Below, in pieces: positions 11,208 to 21,212 of a DNA stretch of 64,000 bases. Within the stretch, counting starts at the first letter, position 1. Every line of letters begins with the position of its first letter. The stretch spans positions 81,075,429 through 81,139,428 of the forward strand of contig OZ038379.1 of assembly GCA_964036045.1 (NCBI GenBank), written 5' to 3'. Below the pieces are notes generated by a model. The model was not told the origin of the DNA. It searched no databases and saw only the letters and a list, made by a program, of their open reading frames with translations. The translations under genes and the position numbers were made by a program. The DNA is from Eutreptiella sp. 'Long Island Sound 2002'. Its lineage: Eukaryota > Euglenozoa > Euglenophyceae > Eutreptiales > Eutreptiaceae.

Positions 11208-12714
11208 TGGTTGAGTCACGCGATGATTGGATGTAGTGGGCTAAAGATAGGAAAAACAGTTGTTGTTAATCACCTCCCTTCCCCGCATACGCATGATGCA
11301 TTAAAGGGATGTAGCCCACACGCTGTGCATACCGTATAACCCTTGCTTAGGGTACCCAGGGCACCGCCCTACTTTCTATAAGAGAACAAGCGGAGTCCTT
11401 GAGTTTGCTTGCTTGCAGCTTGGTTAGAGGACAGTGTATTATTTTCCACCCTAACAAGCGTATGATACGTGGAGGCTGGTTAGGTTCCTCAGCCGCTAAC
11501 CAAGTTTCATCTGCCTTTGTTCTCATGTGGGAAAGGTCAGGGTGATTGGTGCAGCAGCAGTTGCCTTCGGCGACTTTCCATTTTTCTGCCCACGCTAAAA
11601 AGGGCGCAGATCACACAATCCACAAACTGTACCTCAGCCAGGAGTGGCGAGGACAGTCCGACCTCATCATCATACACGCTGTGCACGCAAACAGTGCACT
11701 CTTTCCCTCCAAGCCCTGGCAAGTAAACGTTTGGAGACGTCCCTGTCAGGCCACAGTCGCTTAGTAGCGCTGTGTTCTCCTGTAATCTCACAGGGGAGCC
11801 AATAGAGCTCGAGACTTCCTTGTCCCAGACACCCAGTAGCGTCTGTAGAGGTTAGGGGCAGCAAGTCTGGTAGGGACTGAGTGCGGTTGTGCCTACCCTG
11901 CCTTCAAAGGCTGGTGCTGGCATTAGTGAGTGTAGTGTAGTGATGTCTCTTGTCCCGCGTGCTTTTCCTCGTGCGCAGTGGAGTGTGTTAGTTTTTGGGC
12001 CTTAGAAAAATGCGCGTTTTGTATGCCCCTAGCACACTTGGCCACCCCTCCGCTCTAGTAGGTAGGGCTTTTGCCGTCTTCCCCAAAGGATAGTCGCAAG
12101 CACAGAAATTGGGTGCCATAGGAGTGGTATCTGATTAGGACTTTCGGTCCGAGGTCAGCAAAGCCCAGTCTCCTGGAGCCACGCCGGGGGGTGAAGTGAG
12201 ACACATACAGACATACGTAGCAGACTTAGGGGTATGGCAACCAGGTTAGGAAGGGTAGAAACGTGGGCACGCTTGTCCCCAAGAAGGGTGGACACACCTT
12301 GCTTCACAGCACCTTGCTTGTCATTCACCCCTGGAGTAGTAAGCCACCGCCCTTCGTTGGCTCTCCAAGGTCATTACATCAGGGCAGTTCCCATGCAACA
12401 CATGGTCAACAAGGCACAACCTCGCTGGGTGGCTGCAAACCTGATAAGCGGCCATCTGGCTCACGCTGGTAAGCATAGGCATGGGACTGCAGGGCACAGC
12501 CAGGGCAGGAGCAGTACTCAGCAAGCAGCGGATGTGTAGGTGTTTGGAGTGCTGAACCCGCTTGAGGGTGGAAGTTAGTACATTCATCGTAGCTGTAGCT
12601 CTACAGGAGTCCTGAACCTGTCTTGGCACACACTGAGTAGGCCTAGCTATCAGCACAAGAGTGCTCACCACCCTTGGGAGGTTAGAAAACAGTAAATAGA
12701 TAGGCACAAGGACA
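11208..12714 (-). other. Proximal 3' untranslated region of Gy-2
   Basis: Non-coding, homologous on the minus strand to about 8684-9495 of Gy-1. A purine stretch near 12340 (minus strand CTCCAGGGGTGAATG) matches the possible central tract of Gy-1. No other gene or RNA recognised. Confidence 0.7.
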
Positions 12715-13359
12715 TCAGTTTTTCTTCCTCCTATGGGACAGAGTCTCAGCACGGCCAAGTAGCTGTCCCTCGTTGTTCTCAACAAGGTAGGAGTGAAAGA
12801 TGGGGTTGATACTTCCATGTGGCTGTGTGAACGCAGACATGGGTTCTCAGGTCGCCTCAGATAGCCCAGAGCCGTCCCACAGGGTAAGGAATTTCGAGCC
12901 CTGTTTATACTCGTGGCGGGCAATACCTGCAACCACGTAGTAGCCATCAACTGCCATCTCATCGGCAGTCATCTCTTCAAGTTCGTCTGCCTTTTCTAGG
13001 TCGATGCGCTCGACCTCTCTGTCAGACAGACGCCACTCGTCCCAGGACAGTTTGTCAGGCGAGTGGTAATGTCTCAGCTGCTTAGGTGCACACAGCAACC
13101 CTCCACCTAGGCGGGGACTGCACCTCACATTGATCCTGGATCCATCTATTTTTATAATACGGTAAGGCCCAAAGTAGGGGTCCTGCAGACAGCTGCGGGG
13201 CCACGTGGGCAAAGGCCAATGGTGTACGAGCACAAGGTCCCCTACCTTGAAGGTGGCGGGACATCTCGTGCGGTTACGCCTAGTCAACTCACGTTCTCGA
13301 GCGTGTTTCACGTTAGCTCTAGCCAGGTTAGCCACTTCCTGTCTATGCTCCAAGCCCAT
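12715..13359 (-). pseudogene. pol: Gy-2 pol: integrase C-terminus and chromodomain-like tail
   Basis: One frame runs from ANVKHARERELTRRNRTR through KVGDLVLVHH and DPYFGPYRIIKIDGSRINV (GPY/F module) and an acidic linker to DGYYVVAGIARHEYKQGSKF, LTLWDGSGLSEAT. UGA follows at the position where Gy-1 has UAG, then EPMSAFTQPHGSINPIF to a stop at 12715. The domain order and the WEP position fit a chromodomain. It is the better preserved copy of this region. Confidence 0.75.
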
Positions 13360-13507
13360 CCCCTACGGAGCTCTTGTAGTCCTCTGGAAAAGGGGCTTTA
13401 AAAAACGACGCAGAACGCCCCCCATGGAACAGTTCATGGGGGGTATAGCCAGTTGCACAACTCTCCTGAGAGCTCATGGTTAGGACAGCCCAGGGTAACA
13501 GACGTAC

Positions 13508-14160
13508 CTAATGTTTGGTTCGCTCCTGATTCATCAGAATCCTCAGGTTCTGCTCCAACACACGGTTCTGTCTCTCCCACAGAGGGTTAGAAGTGTGAGT
13601 GTAGGGCACACCTGTGGTCACATGGACGTTCAGGGCGTCCAATACTCGCTTGTACCATCCGCTATCACTCCGGATAAGGACATCCTCGTCAGAGTGCACC
13701 TCCTTAGGTGCCCCATAGTGCTCGAACCATTGTTGGACCAAAATATTCACAGTCTGTTCCCCTGTGATCTTTTTGTTGCAGGGGAACGCACGGGTGAAAC
13801 GGGTTAGGCCACAGGTGACAACCAAACAGCTGTCATAGCCACCAAACTCAGGCAGACCGTGGATGAAATCCACGTACAACAGAGAATTAGCACAGTACGG
13901 GATGGGCCCCAACCCGGATAGCTGGGAGGCACAGTGCAAAAAAAAAGAGCAGACTGCAGACCAGTCCCCGGTCACGTGAGTCGCTCTGTTTGCTGGCGTG
14001 ACAGCCACAGGAGTCCACTATGGACTGCATATGAGCACGTAGGTCAGCACAGGTTAGTTGGGAGTAGAAACGCTCCCTGAGAAAGTCAACAGACCGGTTG
14101 CACCCTGTGTGCCCGGAGCTGAGATGGGCCCTGACAGGCCCACTGTAGGCAACCATCAAG
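13508..14160 (-). pseudogene. pol: Gy-2 pol: integrase zinc-binding region and catalytic core
   Basis: Core motifs are LLYVDFIHGLPEFGGYDS, VHSDEDVLIRSDSGWYKR and LWERQNRVLEQN, which hold the D, D and E positions. Upstream, in another frame, are HLSSGHTGCNRSVDFLRE and DSCGCHASKQSD, the zinc-binding HHCC region. A frameshift near 13900-14000 separates them, and sequence between 13360 and 13508 carries further damage. Confidence 0.8.
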
Positions 14161-14214
14161 TCGTGCCTCAGGCACGACTATCCGGTGCTCATAGTACAGA
14201 TGTTGGTTATCTTT

Positions 14215-15115
14215 CTACCAACGGTCGCCGTCTATCAAGTGTGCCTCTAGGCCATCACTGAGGGAACTGAGTACGCATTTGTACTCAGCATGGTAGTCTC
14301 TCAGACTCCAGCCCTCCAGTACACCTGCAGTGCGCATGGATAGGTCGGGCTGGACGTCCATGCGTTGAAACGCCTCTTTGGCCAACGCCACCAGGCTCTC
14401 ATCCAGGAGGGCGTCAAAGTTGTTACGAGATACATCGTCAGCCATCTCGTTCTTTATACCCTGGAGATGGTGAACAGTCAGCCTGAACTGATGGAGATAG
14501 GTCCACCATCGCTTTAGTTTTGCTTTTTCAGGAGGAGCACCCTTCTGAAATGTTTTCACTGGCTCTTGGTCACAGAGCCAGACGATAGGGTTAGTACCAA
14601 GTAGACAGGACTGGGAACAAAGCACGAGCATCCCAGCCAAGAGTTCCTGGTTGTAGGTACGGTAGTTGGATCGTGCTTGATTCCACTTCCAGTTCCAGTG
14701 ACCAAGAGATACCAGACGCCATTCATTTGCAGGGTAGTCATGCTTCAGGGTTCCCTCGCGATTCAGACCTGAAGTTTGAAACTGGCGGTGAGACAACTCA
14801 GCGGGGTTAAGCTCCTGCCACTGGTATAGGGTACGACCCCCCCCTACATCACAGGCAACTGTGACGAGTATTATCTCCCCCTTCGGGCGGGGTACCCCCA
14901 GGCAGTTGGAGGAGGAGGTTTTCTTCTTCAACTCCTGGAAACAGGCCTCTTCCTTGTCGATCCATCGCCAAAGAATTGGTCCTTTTTATAAGGTCAGTAA
15001 GGTGGGCTGATGAATACGTAAAATTGTGAATATGGCGCGGACAAAAATTGCAGGCGCCAATGAAAATCTGTACGTCGTGCAGACCCTTCTTAGGGTCATC
15101 ACGTATCTGCATGTC
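14215..15115 (-). pseudogene. pol: Gy-2 pol: RNase H and connection
   Basis: A 238-codon frame holds LVTVACDVGGGRTLYQWQEL (the first catalytic Asp of Gy-1 RITDAS is changed to TVAC here), YNQELLAGMLVLCSQ, LCDQEPVKTFQKGAPPEKAK and VHHLQGIKNEMADDVSRNNF. Upstream, in another frame (14849-15112), are the reverse transcriptase thumb pieces DDPKKGLHDVQIFIGACNF. It would degrade the RNA strand of the RNA/DNA hybrid. Confidence 0.8.
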
Positions 15116-15628
15116 TTACAGGGGTTGCATCTTGGATGCAGTTGGTTTCCACCAGCCATACCCAACATCAAAACCTAGATATTCCATCTCCTCGAGTTTG
15201 ATGCAGAGGTGGTTTCCCTGACAGACAGTGAAAAGCTCTTGTAGGAGGAGGATATGATCCTCCTGAGCATTAGTCCCCAGGCTCACGTCATCGATGTGTG
15301 CCTCCCTCTCAGCCCCGCGGAAAACTAGTTCCTGTACAAGGGGTCTGCGTCTCAGGATATATAGAATTTTATTCGTCAGCTCCTGAATGAGACCAGGGGC
15401 ATTCGCGACACCGAAGGGCATGACCTTCCAGCGGAAGACACGGCCCTTAGGGGTTACAAAGGCAAGCAGTTCCTGGGCTGCTCGGGTTAGGTCTACCTGC
15501 CAGAAGCCACTGCGCTTGTCCATCTTAGTTTTGAATCGGCACTTAGCGATTCTCTCCAGGGTGTTCTCCATATTTGGGAATACTCCCTGAGTGGTTGTAA
15601 GTCTTTTTGTTGACCTCACCGTAGTCAA
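15116..15628 (-). pseudogene. pol: Gy-2 pol: reverse transcriptase
   Basis: Contains FWQVDLTRAAQELLAFVTPK, MPFGVANAPGLIQELTN and AHIDDVSLGTNAQEDH, with MEYLGFDVGYGWWKP at the end. The catalytic pair again follows His-Ile rather than Tyr-x. The N-terminal part (VVDYGEVNKK equivalent) lies in a shifted frame near 15600-15660. Confidence 0.82.
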
Positions 15629-15659
15629 GGACCAAGCGCATGGCAGTGGACTCAGGTTC

Positions 15660-16385
15660 AGCCCCTAGAGATCAAGGGCTACAATGGCGGGGATAGTCTC
15701 CGTGTTTATATTCCTCGACAAGGCCAGCATCTATACATTCCTGTATCTGGTGTTTGATCTCGTCGATCTGGTGTTGTGGGGCGGGGCATGGACGCCGTCT
15801 CACTACAGACCCTTCAGTCTCTGGTTTGAGTTTGAGGTCCATCTGGACCAGCTCTTTGCAAGACACTGCTGGGGGCAACGCTCCAAAAAACCTCCTAGCA
15901 TTTCTGGATGAGCTTACTGAGACGGGGGTCTAGGTTCATGCTCTCCAGTTTCTCAGCGAAATCCTCCTCAGCATGGAGGTTGCTCCTCCCTTTTTCCTGT
16001 TTCTTCATACGCCCCATTGTTTCAGGGGGTAGTTCATCCTCCCAGTCTTGGCGACCCTGCTGGGCATAGTGAAGGGAGTATTCTAGAGGTACCTCAGGAT
16101 TGGGAAGAGTCATTTCTTCATCATCCTGCTGGGACCATAGAGACGTTTTCCAGGCCCTCTTGAGGAGGTCCAGGCGGGTCTGTCGCTCGAAACCCCCAGC
16201 GTTAGCACATAGAACCTGTTGGAGATCCGGTACATCGTACCAAGAGACGGGCATATTGTTAGGTGAGGGTTTAGCGCCGGGTACCTAACCTGTAGGGCCA
16301 TCTGTGGCCTGCACGGAGGAAACAGCGTGGTCATGGGACCCGCCATGAGTAGACTCACCAAGGTCCACCTCATCCATACCCTAGA
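15660..16385 (-). pseudogene. pol: Gy-2 pol: distal part of the protease-RT spacer
   Basis: Colinear with 4990-5640 of Gy-1. Recognisable blocks are HAEEDFAEKLESMNLDPRLS, KELVQMDLKLKPETEG and RRPCPAPQHQIDEIKHQIQE, in different frames. It continues beyond the inserted DNA transposon at 20071. Confidence 0.7.
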
Positions 16386-16422
16386 TTGTCGTTTTGAGGT
16401 CAAAACCATTCTACTCAACTCA
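16386..16422 (+). repeat. Left terminal inverted repeat of the DNA transposon
   Basis: Starts TTGTCGTTTTGAGGTC and ends CTACTCAACTCAA. Its reverse complement matches 20033-20070. Confidence 0.8.
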
Positions 16423-16739
16423 ATCAAGTCTACTCAATTGAATACCATAGACTTCAATTGAACAACTACTTTCCACCATGTGTTATTCTCATTTAGTGGC
16501 ACCTTATGTGGTTTCATATTTCCAAAACCAGGACAACCATTTCACAAAATGTATGTCAAACACCTACCATTGATTTTCAGACCCTTGTGAATCTTGCATA
16601 CCCTATTTTATGCATTTTTCTCACAATCCGGGGAGTTGAAAATTCCATTGAACAACAAGAGTATAAACACGCACAATACGATCGAATGAACACTATCATA
16701 AAAAAGTGTGAAGACCATGTATTGATGAATACACGTGTC

Positions 16740-17172
16740 CTACACCTTGGCATCGGTCTTGTATTGCACCCTCCGGGCCTCCGCCTCTTCATATGTCTTT
16801 CCACAATCAATTTTTTTTACGGCCACGAGGCTAATGTCATCCTCCCGGGGTAGTTGCGGGGGCATGATGAGCATTCGCCAACCCGGACGGTTGGCCTTTG
16901 TCCATTCACTCCTCGGGGCATCATCTAACTCCGGGCCACGCAAAAGCATGGCATCATACCCACAACAAACAACCAACTCATTATCACACTCTGAGTCCTT
17001 TGCCATTTCCAATTGCATGGGAACCCAAAATTTATCAAGGCCACAGCTCCTTTCAAACTCACTTTGAGGCTCTAGAGGGAAAGGGCCACACCAACTAACA
17101 AAAGCAAAAGAAAATATCCATTCACATGCATGCAATACCACATAAGCAAGTGAAAGCCATGACCCACATTGT
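16740..17172 (-). pseudogene. Unrecognised 3' coding segment of the DNA transposon
   Basis: The plausible part of this frame reads PLEPQSEFERSCGLDKFW, then ECDNELVVCCGYDAMLLRGP and ANRPGWRMLIMPPQLPRE, ending KTYEEAEARRVQYKTD. The composition looks protein-like rather than random. It lies directly after the dioxygenase-like frame but in a different frame, so it may be another exon. I do not recognise a family. Confidence 0.35.
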
Positions 17173-18006
17173 TCAAACCAACGGGAACGCAAGGCTCCGC
17201 AATTGCGCAACATCCGCTTCCCGCGTGTGTTCCGGCAATGCACGCGTGTATGACACGAGTGCCACCCTCCGACCACGCCATTGCCATGGGCCATGCAATG
17301 CATGTGAATCAAAGACAACGCCATGTTGTTGGGCATCACACAAGTACCTCTCAACGAGGGATCCATCCTCAGGCGTACCCATTGTGGGGATTGCCTTTCC
17401 TTCGTGGTAGATGATCCCCCCCTTCTTCACAAAAAAAGCCCCCACATGGCAATCCCCCTCCTCCCCCGTCAACACAGAAACGCCCTAATTGCGGTGCTCA
17501 CCATGTTCATGGCAATGCAATTGCATTGGTGAATGGCCATAACCAAAAACTACGGCTATGGCATTCCAATGGAAGGGGTGTGCGCGGAATTCTACTTGGG
17601 CATATTGGTTCAATCTGCTCCCCAAAGTCGAATAATCTTCCGTGCGACCGGTGATTTTTATGTTTTTGAATGCGGGAAACTCCACCGTTGCTCCACAGAT
17701 GGCCTTGCTGAACTTCGCACCATACCGCCTCTTGTAGGACCACTTCAGCTTCATGATGTTTTGGAATAGCCCTTGTCGACGAATCTCACAAAAGGAAGTA
17801 CAAACCTTTCGTTCCACTCTCTCCTTGCTCCTTGAGGTCAATTCGACAATCTCATCCTTCGGTTCTACCGCGGGCTTCGGTGCTGCCTCCTTGGGAGCAT
17901 CCTTCCCCTTCGGCTTCTTCGGAGCACCCATGGCCTTTTTGTCTCTCTTCTTTGGCACCTCCTTGGGTTGTAGGGCGGCCAAATTCTTCAAGGCCTTCTT
18001 GCTCAA
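17173..18006 (-). pseudogene. 2-oxoglutarate/Fe(II) dioxygenase-like protein (possibly TET/JBP type), one in-frame stop
   Basis: The frame starts with a Lys/Pro/Ala-rich tail (residues 1-50), followed by KLKWSYKRRYGAKF and a region ending GHSPMQLHCHEHGEHRN. A UAG (17485-17487) is followed in the same frame by GVSVLTGEEGDCHVGAFFVK, YHEGKAIPTMG, and HGVVFDSHALHGPWQWRGRR-VALVSYT. A His-rich cluster, a glycine-rich strand, then a distal His (LHG) with Arg about eight residues later is the pattern of the double-stranded beta-helix fold that binds iron and 2-oxoglutarate. TET/JBP enzymes with this fold oxidise 5-methylpyrimidines and occur next to KDZ transposases in fungi. The family assignment is inference from motif spacing; a non-enzymatic protein is possible. 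Confidence 0.45.
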
Positions 18007-19017
18007 GCGCGCACCTACGAGCGAACGAAGTCGATGTTCACCATGTGGATGCTCGCTTGTTCAACTAAGGTAAATTCCATTCTACTTGTTCAATTGGCCA
18101 TGTTGAAAGTCAATCGAACGCACCTGCCGATTCCTTAGGCGGTGTCTTGTGCATGCTCTGCCTTTTTCGATTTCTTCTGGACCACCTCATCTTCTTCATT
18201 GTGGTGACGCTTCCTTGACGTTGACGTTGACGTTGGAGTGTGGGGCTTGGGGCATGATGGACTCCGGATCTTGGGGCTTGATAGACTCCGCATCAATGGG
18301 GAGTGGTTGGACATCACTCAAGGGCCTCCACCACCCATAAGAGCCAACACATGTCCTCAACACTCTTGTCGGCACGAGTGCCAACTATACCAAGCCATTA
18401 TGGAAGAAGAGACCATGCATGTAGCATGAGCCTCCATGTACACTCACCAGTTGGCTTGGGGGTCTTACCTAAGGACCACCGTGCTCTACAGGTTTTTGAA
18501 ATTTTGTTGATAGCAATGCCCTTACTATCATGATAGTTCTTAACAGAATGCTCTATATATGTACAAATTATACGACCTATGGCCATGAAGCCATGGAGGA
18601 CACACTGTACAAATCGCTAACAGTCCAAACGAATGAGTGGTGGCCTCATACAACCACGTCGTTGCATACAAGGACCACCACCCGTTCCATATGTGGCTTC
18701 CTCGGCATTGGTACGCCAAATGGCATCGGTGATGAACTTACGTTCGGCCCTGTGCCCAATGGTAAATGCATATATACTAGCGATCTATAATCCCAACCAT
18801 CGCCGCAACCACGGCTAGACACCCCCGAACTATACTTCGCAATGCTCCTTCTTCCCAAACCATTCAAGTGTTGCACCGTCAATGAGAGCTTGCAACAACT
18901 AGAAAGAGAAGAAGTTGCATTGTAAGTTGTAATGTTCAATTGAACGAGTTGAAAGTTCAATTCGTCAATTGAACAATCGGATGTGAATAACCACGAAGGA
19001 CGTATCGTAACACATAC
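17488..19017 (-). other. Intron and unresolved coding segments of the DNA transposon
   Basis: Minus-strand sequence after the first exon begins GTATGTGTTACG, a good intron donor at 19017. A possible acceptor is TCTTTCTAG near 18896, followed by LQALIDGATLEWFGKKEH. Downstream frames (for instance AFTIGHRAERKFITDAIW, near 18720-18780) look like decayed coding sequence. The exon structure between 18007 and 18990 cannot be settled by eye. This interval overlaps the dioxygenase-like gene only at its left end. Confidence 0.35.
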
Positions 19018-19745
19018 CTTGATATTTGTTTCCCAAAGGTTGACAAGGATTGTAGCATCCTTGTCATCGCAATATGCCACACCAATGATGAATTGGTTTG
19101 ACAGGTCCGGGCCAATTGGCCCCGTTTAGCAAACGTTATCCATAATTGGGACCATTGAGTGCCCGCAACGGGGAATGCGTCCCCACGGACAATAAGGGTC
19201 AAAGGCATGGAAGTATCCCATGCACTATGTAACACCTTATGTCGTTGTATAAATTTGACGACCTCTAGGATACTCCATGATATCCCAGGAGCTCCGTCTT
19301 GTGTATCAAGTTTTGGAGGCTCTAGCCGCATTTCACTACACAATTCCCTCCACTTATCGTTGACGGACTTCAACGAAGGTAAGCTTGGAGACCATTGTAA
19401 ACGGAGCTTTTGGGTAGAGTTGTGACCGAAGTCACTTATGAACTCTTGTAGGATAGGATACCTCGTACGTTGCATCCTCAAATCCACAATGAGCTCTACC
19501 GCACGTATAGGTGTGCAAATAAGCGTACCATGGTCGTTCAACGCTTCTTGTGTACAACGTTGAACGATATTACCACCATGGGCCGTATCACACACCTTTT
19601 TTAGAAGGTTGCGGTATTGTGGTGTTTGTATGAAAACGTTTGCACGCACGTCAACAACGTCATCATCCAAGAGGGAAGTTCCACGTGTTGCATTTAATAG
19701 GAAATCATGGAGTCCATGAGGGTCATAGATGTTGCGAGAGGCCAT
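19018..19745 (-). pseudogene. Possible transposase, first exon, frameshifted
   Basis: Starts MASRNIYDPHGLHDFL and runs about 205 codons to MPLTLIVRGDAFPVAGTQWS, a strand-Asp-loop pattern like the first catalytic Asp of DDE-type transposases. A one-base shift near 19130 moves the frame to LSNQFIIGVAYCDDKDATIL, then VNLWETNIK, which ends exactly at an intron donor (AAG/GTATGT). The position next to the right inverted repeat fits the 5' end of a transposase gene. I do not recognise a family by name. Confidence 0.45.
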
Positions 19746-20032
19746 TATCTACACATAAAAATTGAACAAAAGTAGTGCGCACCACGGTCAATAGTGCACA
19801 CAGCAATTTTGGGCAACACACAATTGACCTACATGAACAGGATTGTATTGTATCACGACACACTGTGAAATCCTCAACTTTTATGAGCTTTAAAGCTGTC
19901 TGTGGCTATACATGACGTCTATTTGCGTCCTTTTGACTCCGCGCTGGAGCGCCAAATGTCGGCGCGCTCTGTGTTCAATTTTGTCAATGTTCAATTTTAT
20001 TCAATTCTGTTCAATTGACAGATTAAATAGGG

Positions 20033-20070
20033 TTGAGTTGAGTAGAACGGCTTTGACCTTAAGACGATAA
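20033..20070 (-). repeat. Right terminal inverted repeat of the DNA transposon
   Basis: The minus strand starts TTATCGTCTTAAGGTC and ends CTACTCAACTCAA, matching the left repeat. Confidence 0.8.
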
Positions 20071-20663
20071 CACCTGGGCTAGGAAAGCGCTGCGCTCCAG
20101 TGTCACCATCTCCGGGTCAACCGGAGGTATAGCACTGGCGATATCGCTGAGGCAATGGTCAGCATCAGCCAAGGGCGCGGGACTGCTCGTGTCTCCTGCT
20201 CATTGGCGCACTCACCACTCGTAGTAGTGACCGAGGAGTACTCGGATCTTTGCTTGAGATCCAGGAGGGTAAGGCCTCTGTTTTCGGCCATCAACTCCTT
20301 GAGTACCACCTGGTGGAGGTCACTCACAGGTACGGGGTTTAGAGAGCCATCTACGATGGACAGGAAACTGCCCCATTCAGGGGCGGGCATGGTCTCTTGA
20401 GAGTTCTCAGGGACGGAGATTGGACCATTGGGGAGTTCACTCCTTCCCACTGTCATACAGTCCAATAGTCGTCTCAAATAGGCGTGTTCTCCTGTGGTAC
20501 CCAAGTGGGGGGTACACAGGATCAGTCTCGCTCCTTCAAGGGCAATTTTTGTAAGCACCTTAGCGACTTGAGAGAACCGGGGATTAGCATAGCACAACCC
20601 TGTCAATTTCCAGTGGAAGGGGTAGGCGTTATTAAGATACCATGAGCAATAGAGCTGCATCAT
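20071..20663 (-). pseudogene. pol: Gy-2 pol: proximal part of the protease-RT spacer
   Basis: Colinear with 4430-5010 of Gy-1: WYLNNAYPFHWKLTGLCYAN, LAKVLTKIA-like SQVAKVLTKIALEG, GEHAYLRRLLDCMTVGR and MAENRGLTLLDLKQR. It ends at the DNA transposon, where the frame reads IASAIPPVDP...ERSAFLAQV. Its order relative to Gy-1 proves that the transposon at 16386-20070 is an insertion. Confidence 0.75.
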
Positions 20664-20666
20664 ATG

Positions 20667-21212
20667 CTAATCTCTACTCGCGAACAATTCCACCTCAACT
20701 TCATTCAGGTCTATGTGCAGGGCGGCCAGTCCATTTTCCAAGACAGGCAGCACCAACTGATAGTTTTCAGTTCGATGAGACTGGTTCACGTAGCGCAGAC
20801 CGGATTGTTTTCGTCCTGACAGCTCCAGAGGGACAGAGAAAAGGCCAGTGCCAAAGTCGCAGTGAAGGGCACAGGGACGTTGCAAAGAGAACAGTTTTAC
20901 CTGCGGGTTACGGCGCAGAAAGTTAGTGGCGATGACAATGTCAAGGGCGTCGGTGTCGAGCACTCTGCAGTGCTGTGTCACCTGCTCATGGCGCAGACAC
21001 ACGGTCACATCGACCCCCCCCACGGAATGGATGGTCCTACGATCCCCAACCCTTATGGCCACGGTTTTGGTTTTCCGGATCTTGGCCTGTATCAGCAGTC
21101 TGCGGGCCACGATTGAAAGGGTAGTGCCCGTGTCTGAGACTGCTTTGTAGACCCGGTCACCAATTTTCACGGTGATTCAGAAAACCAATTCTTCATCCTC
21201 CGAGCCGCCCCC
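20667..21212 (-). pseudogene. pol: Gy-2 pol: aspartic protease
   Basis: Reads VKIGDRVYKAVSDTGTTLSI then VARRLLIQAKIRKTKTVAIR, with DTGT as the catalytic motif and ATNFLRRNPQVK as the later block. The frame is the same as the end of gag (UAG at about 21213-21215), with one more stop (UGA) between them. It is the protease that processes Gag-Pol. Confidence 0.8.

Larger units (their letters stand above)
16386..20070 (-). mobile_element. DNA transposon with terminal inverted repeats inside Gy-2
   Basis: 3,685 bp that interrupt the Gy-2 spacer exactly where Gy-1 is continuous (near 5010). The ends are inverted repeats of about 37 bp (16386-16422 and 20033-20070, five to six mismatches), and inside them many copies of the palindrome CAATTG are clustered. 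All gene-like frames lie on the minus strand: a possible transposase exon at the right and a dioxygenase-like gene in the middle. I could not identify a target duplication. The superfamily is unknown to me. Confidence 0.75.
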
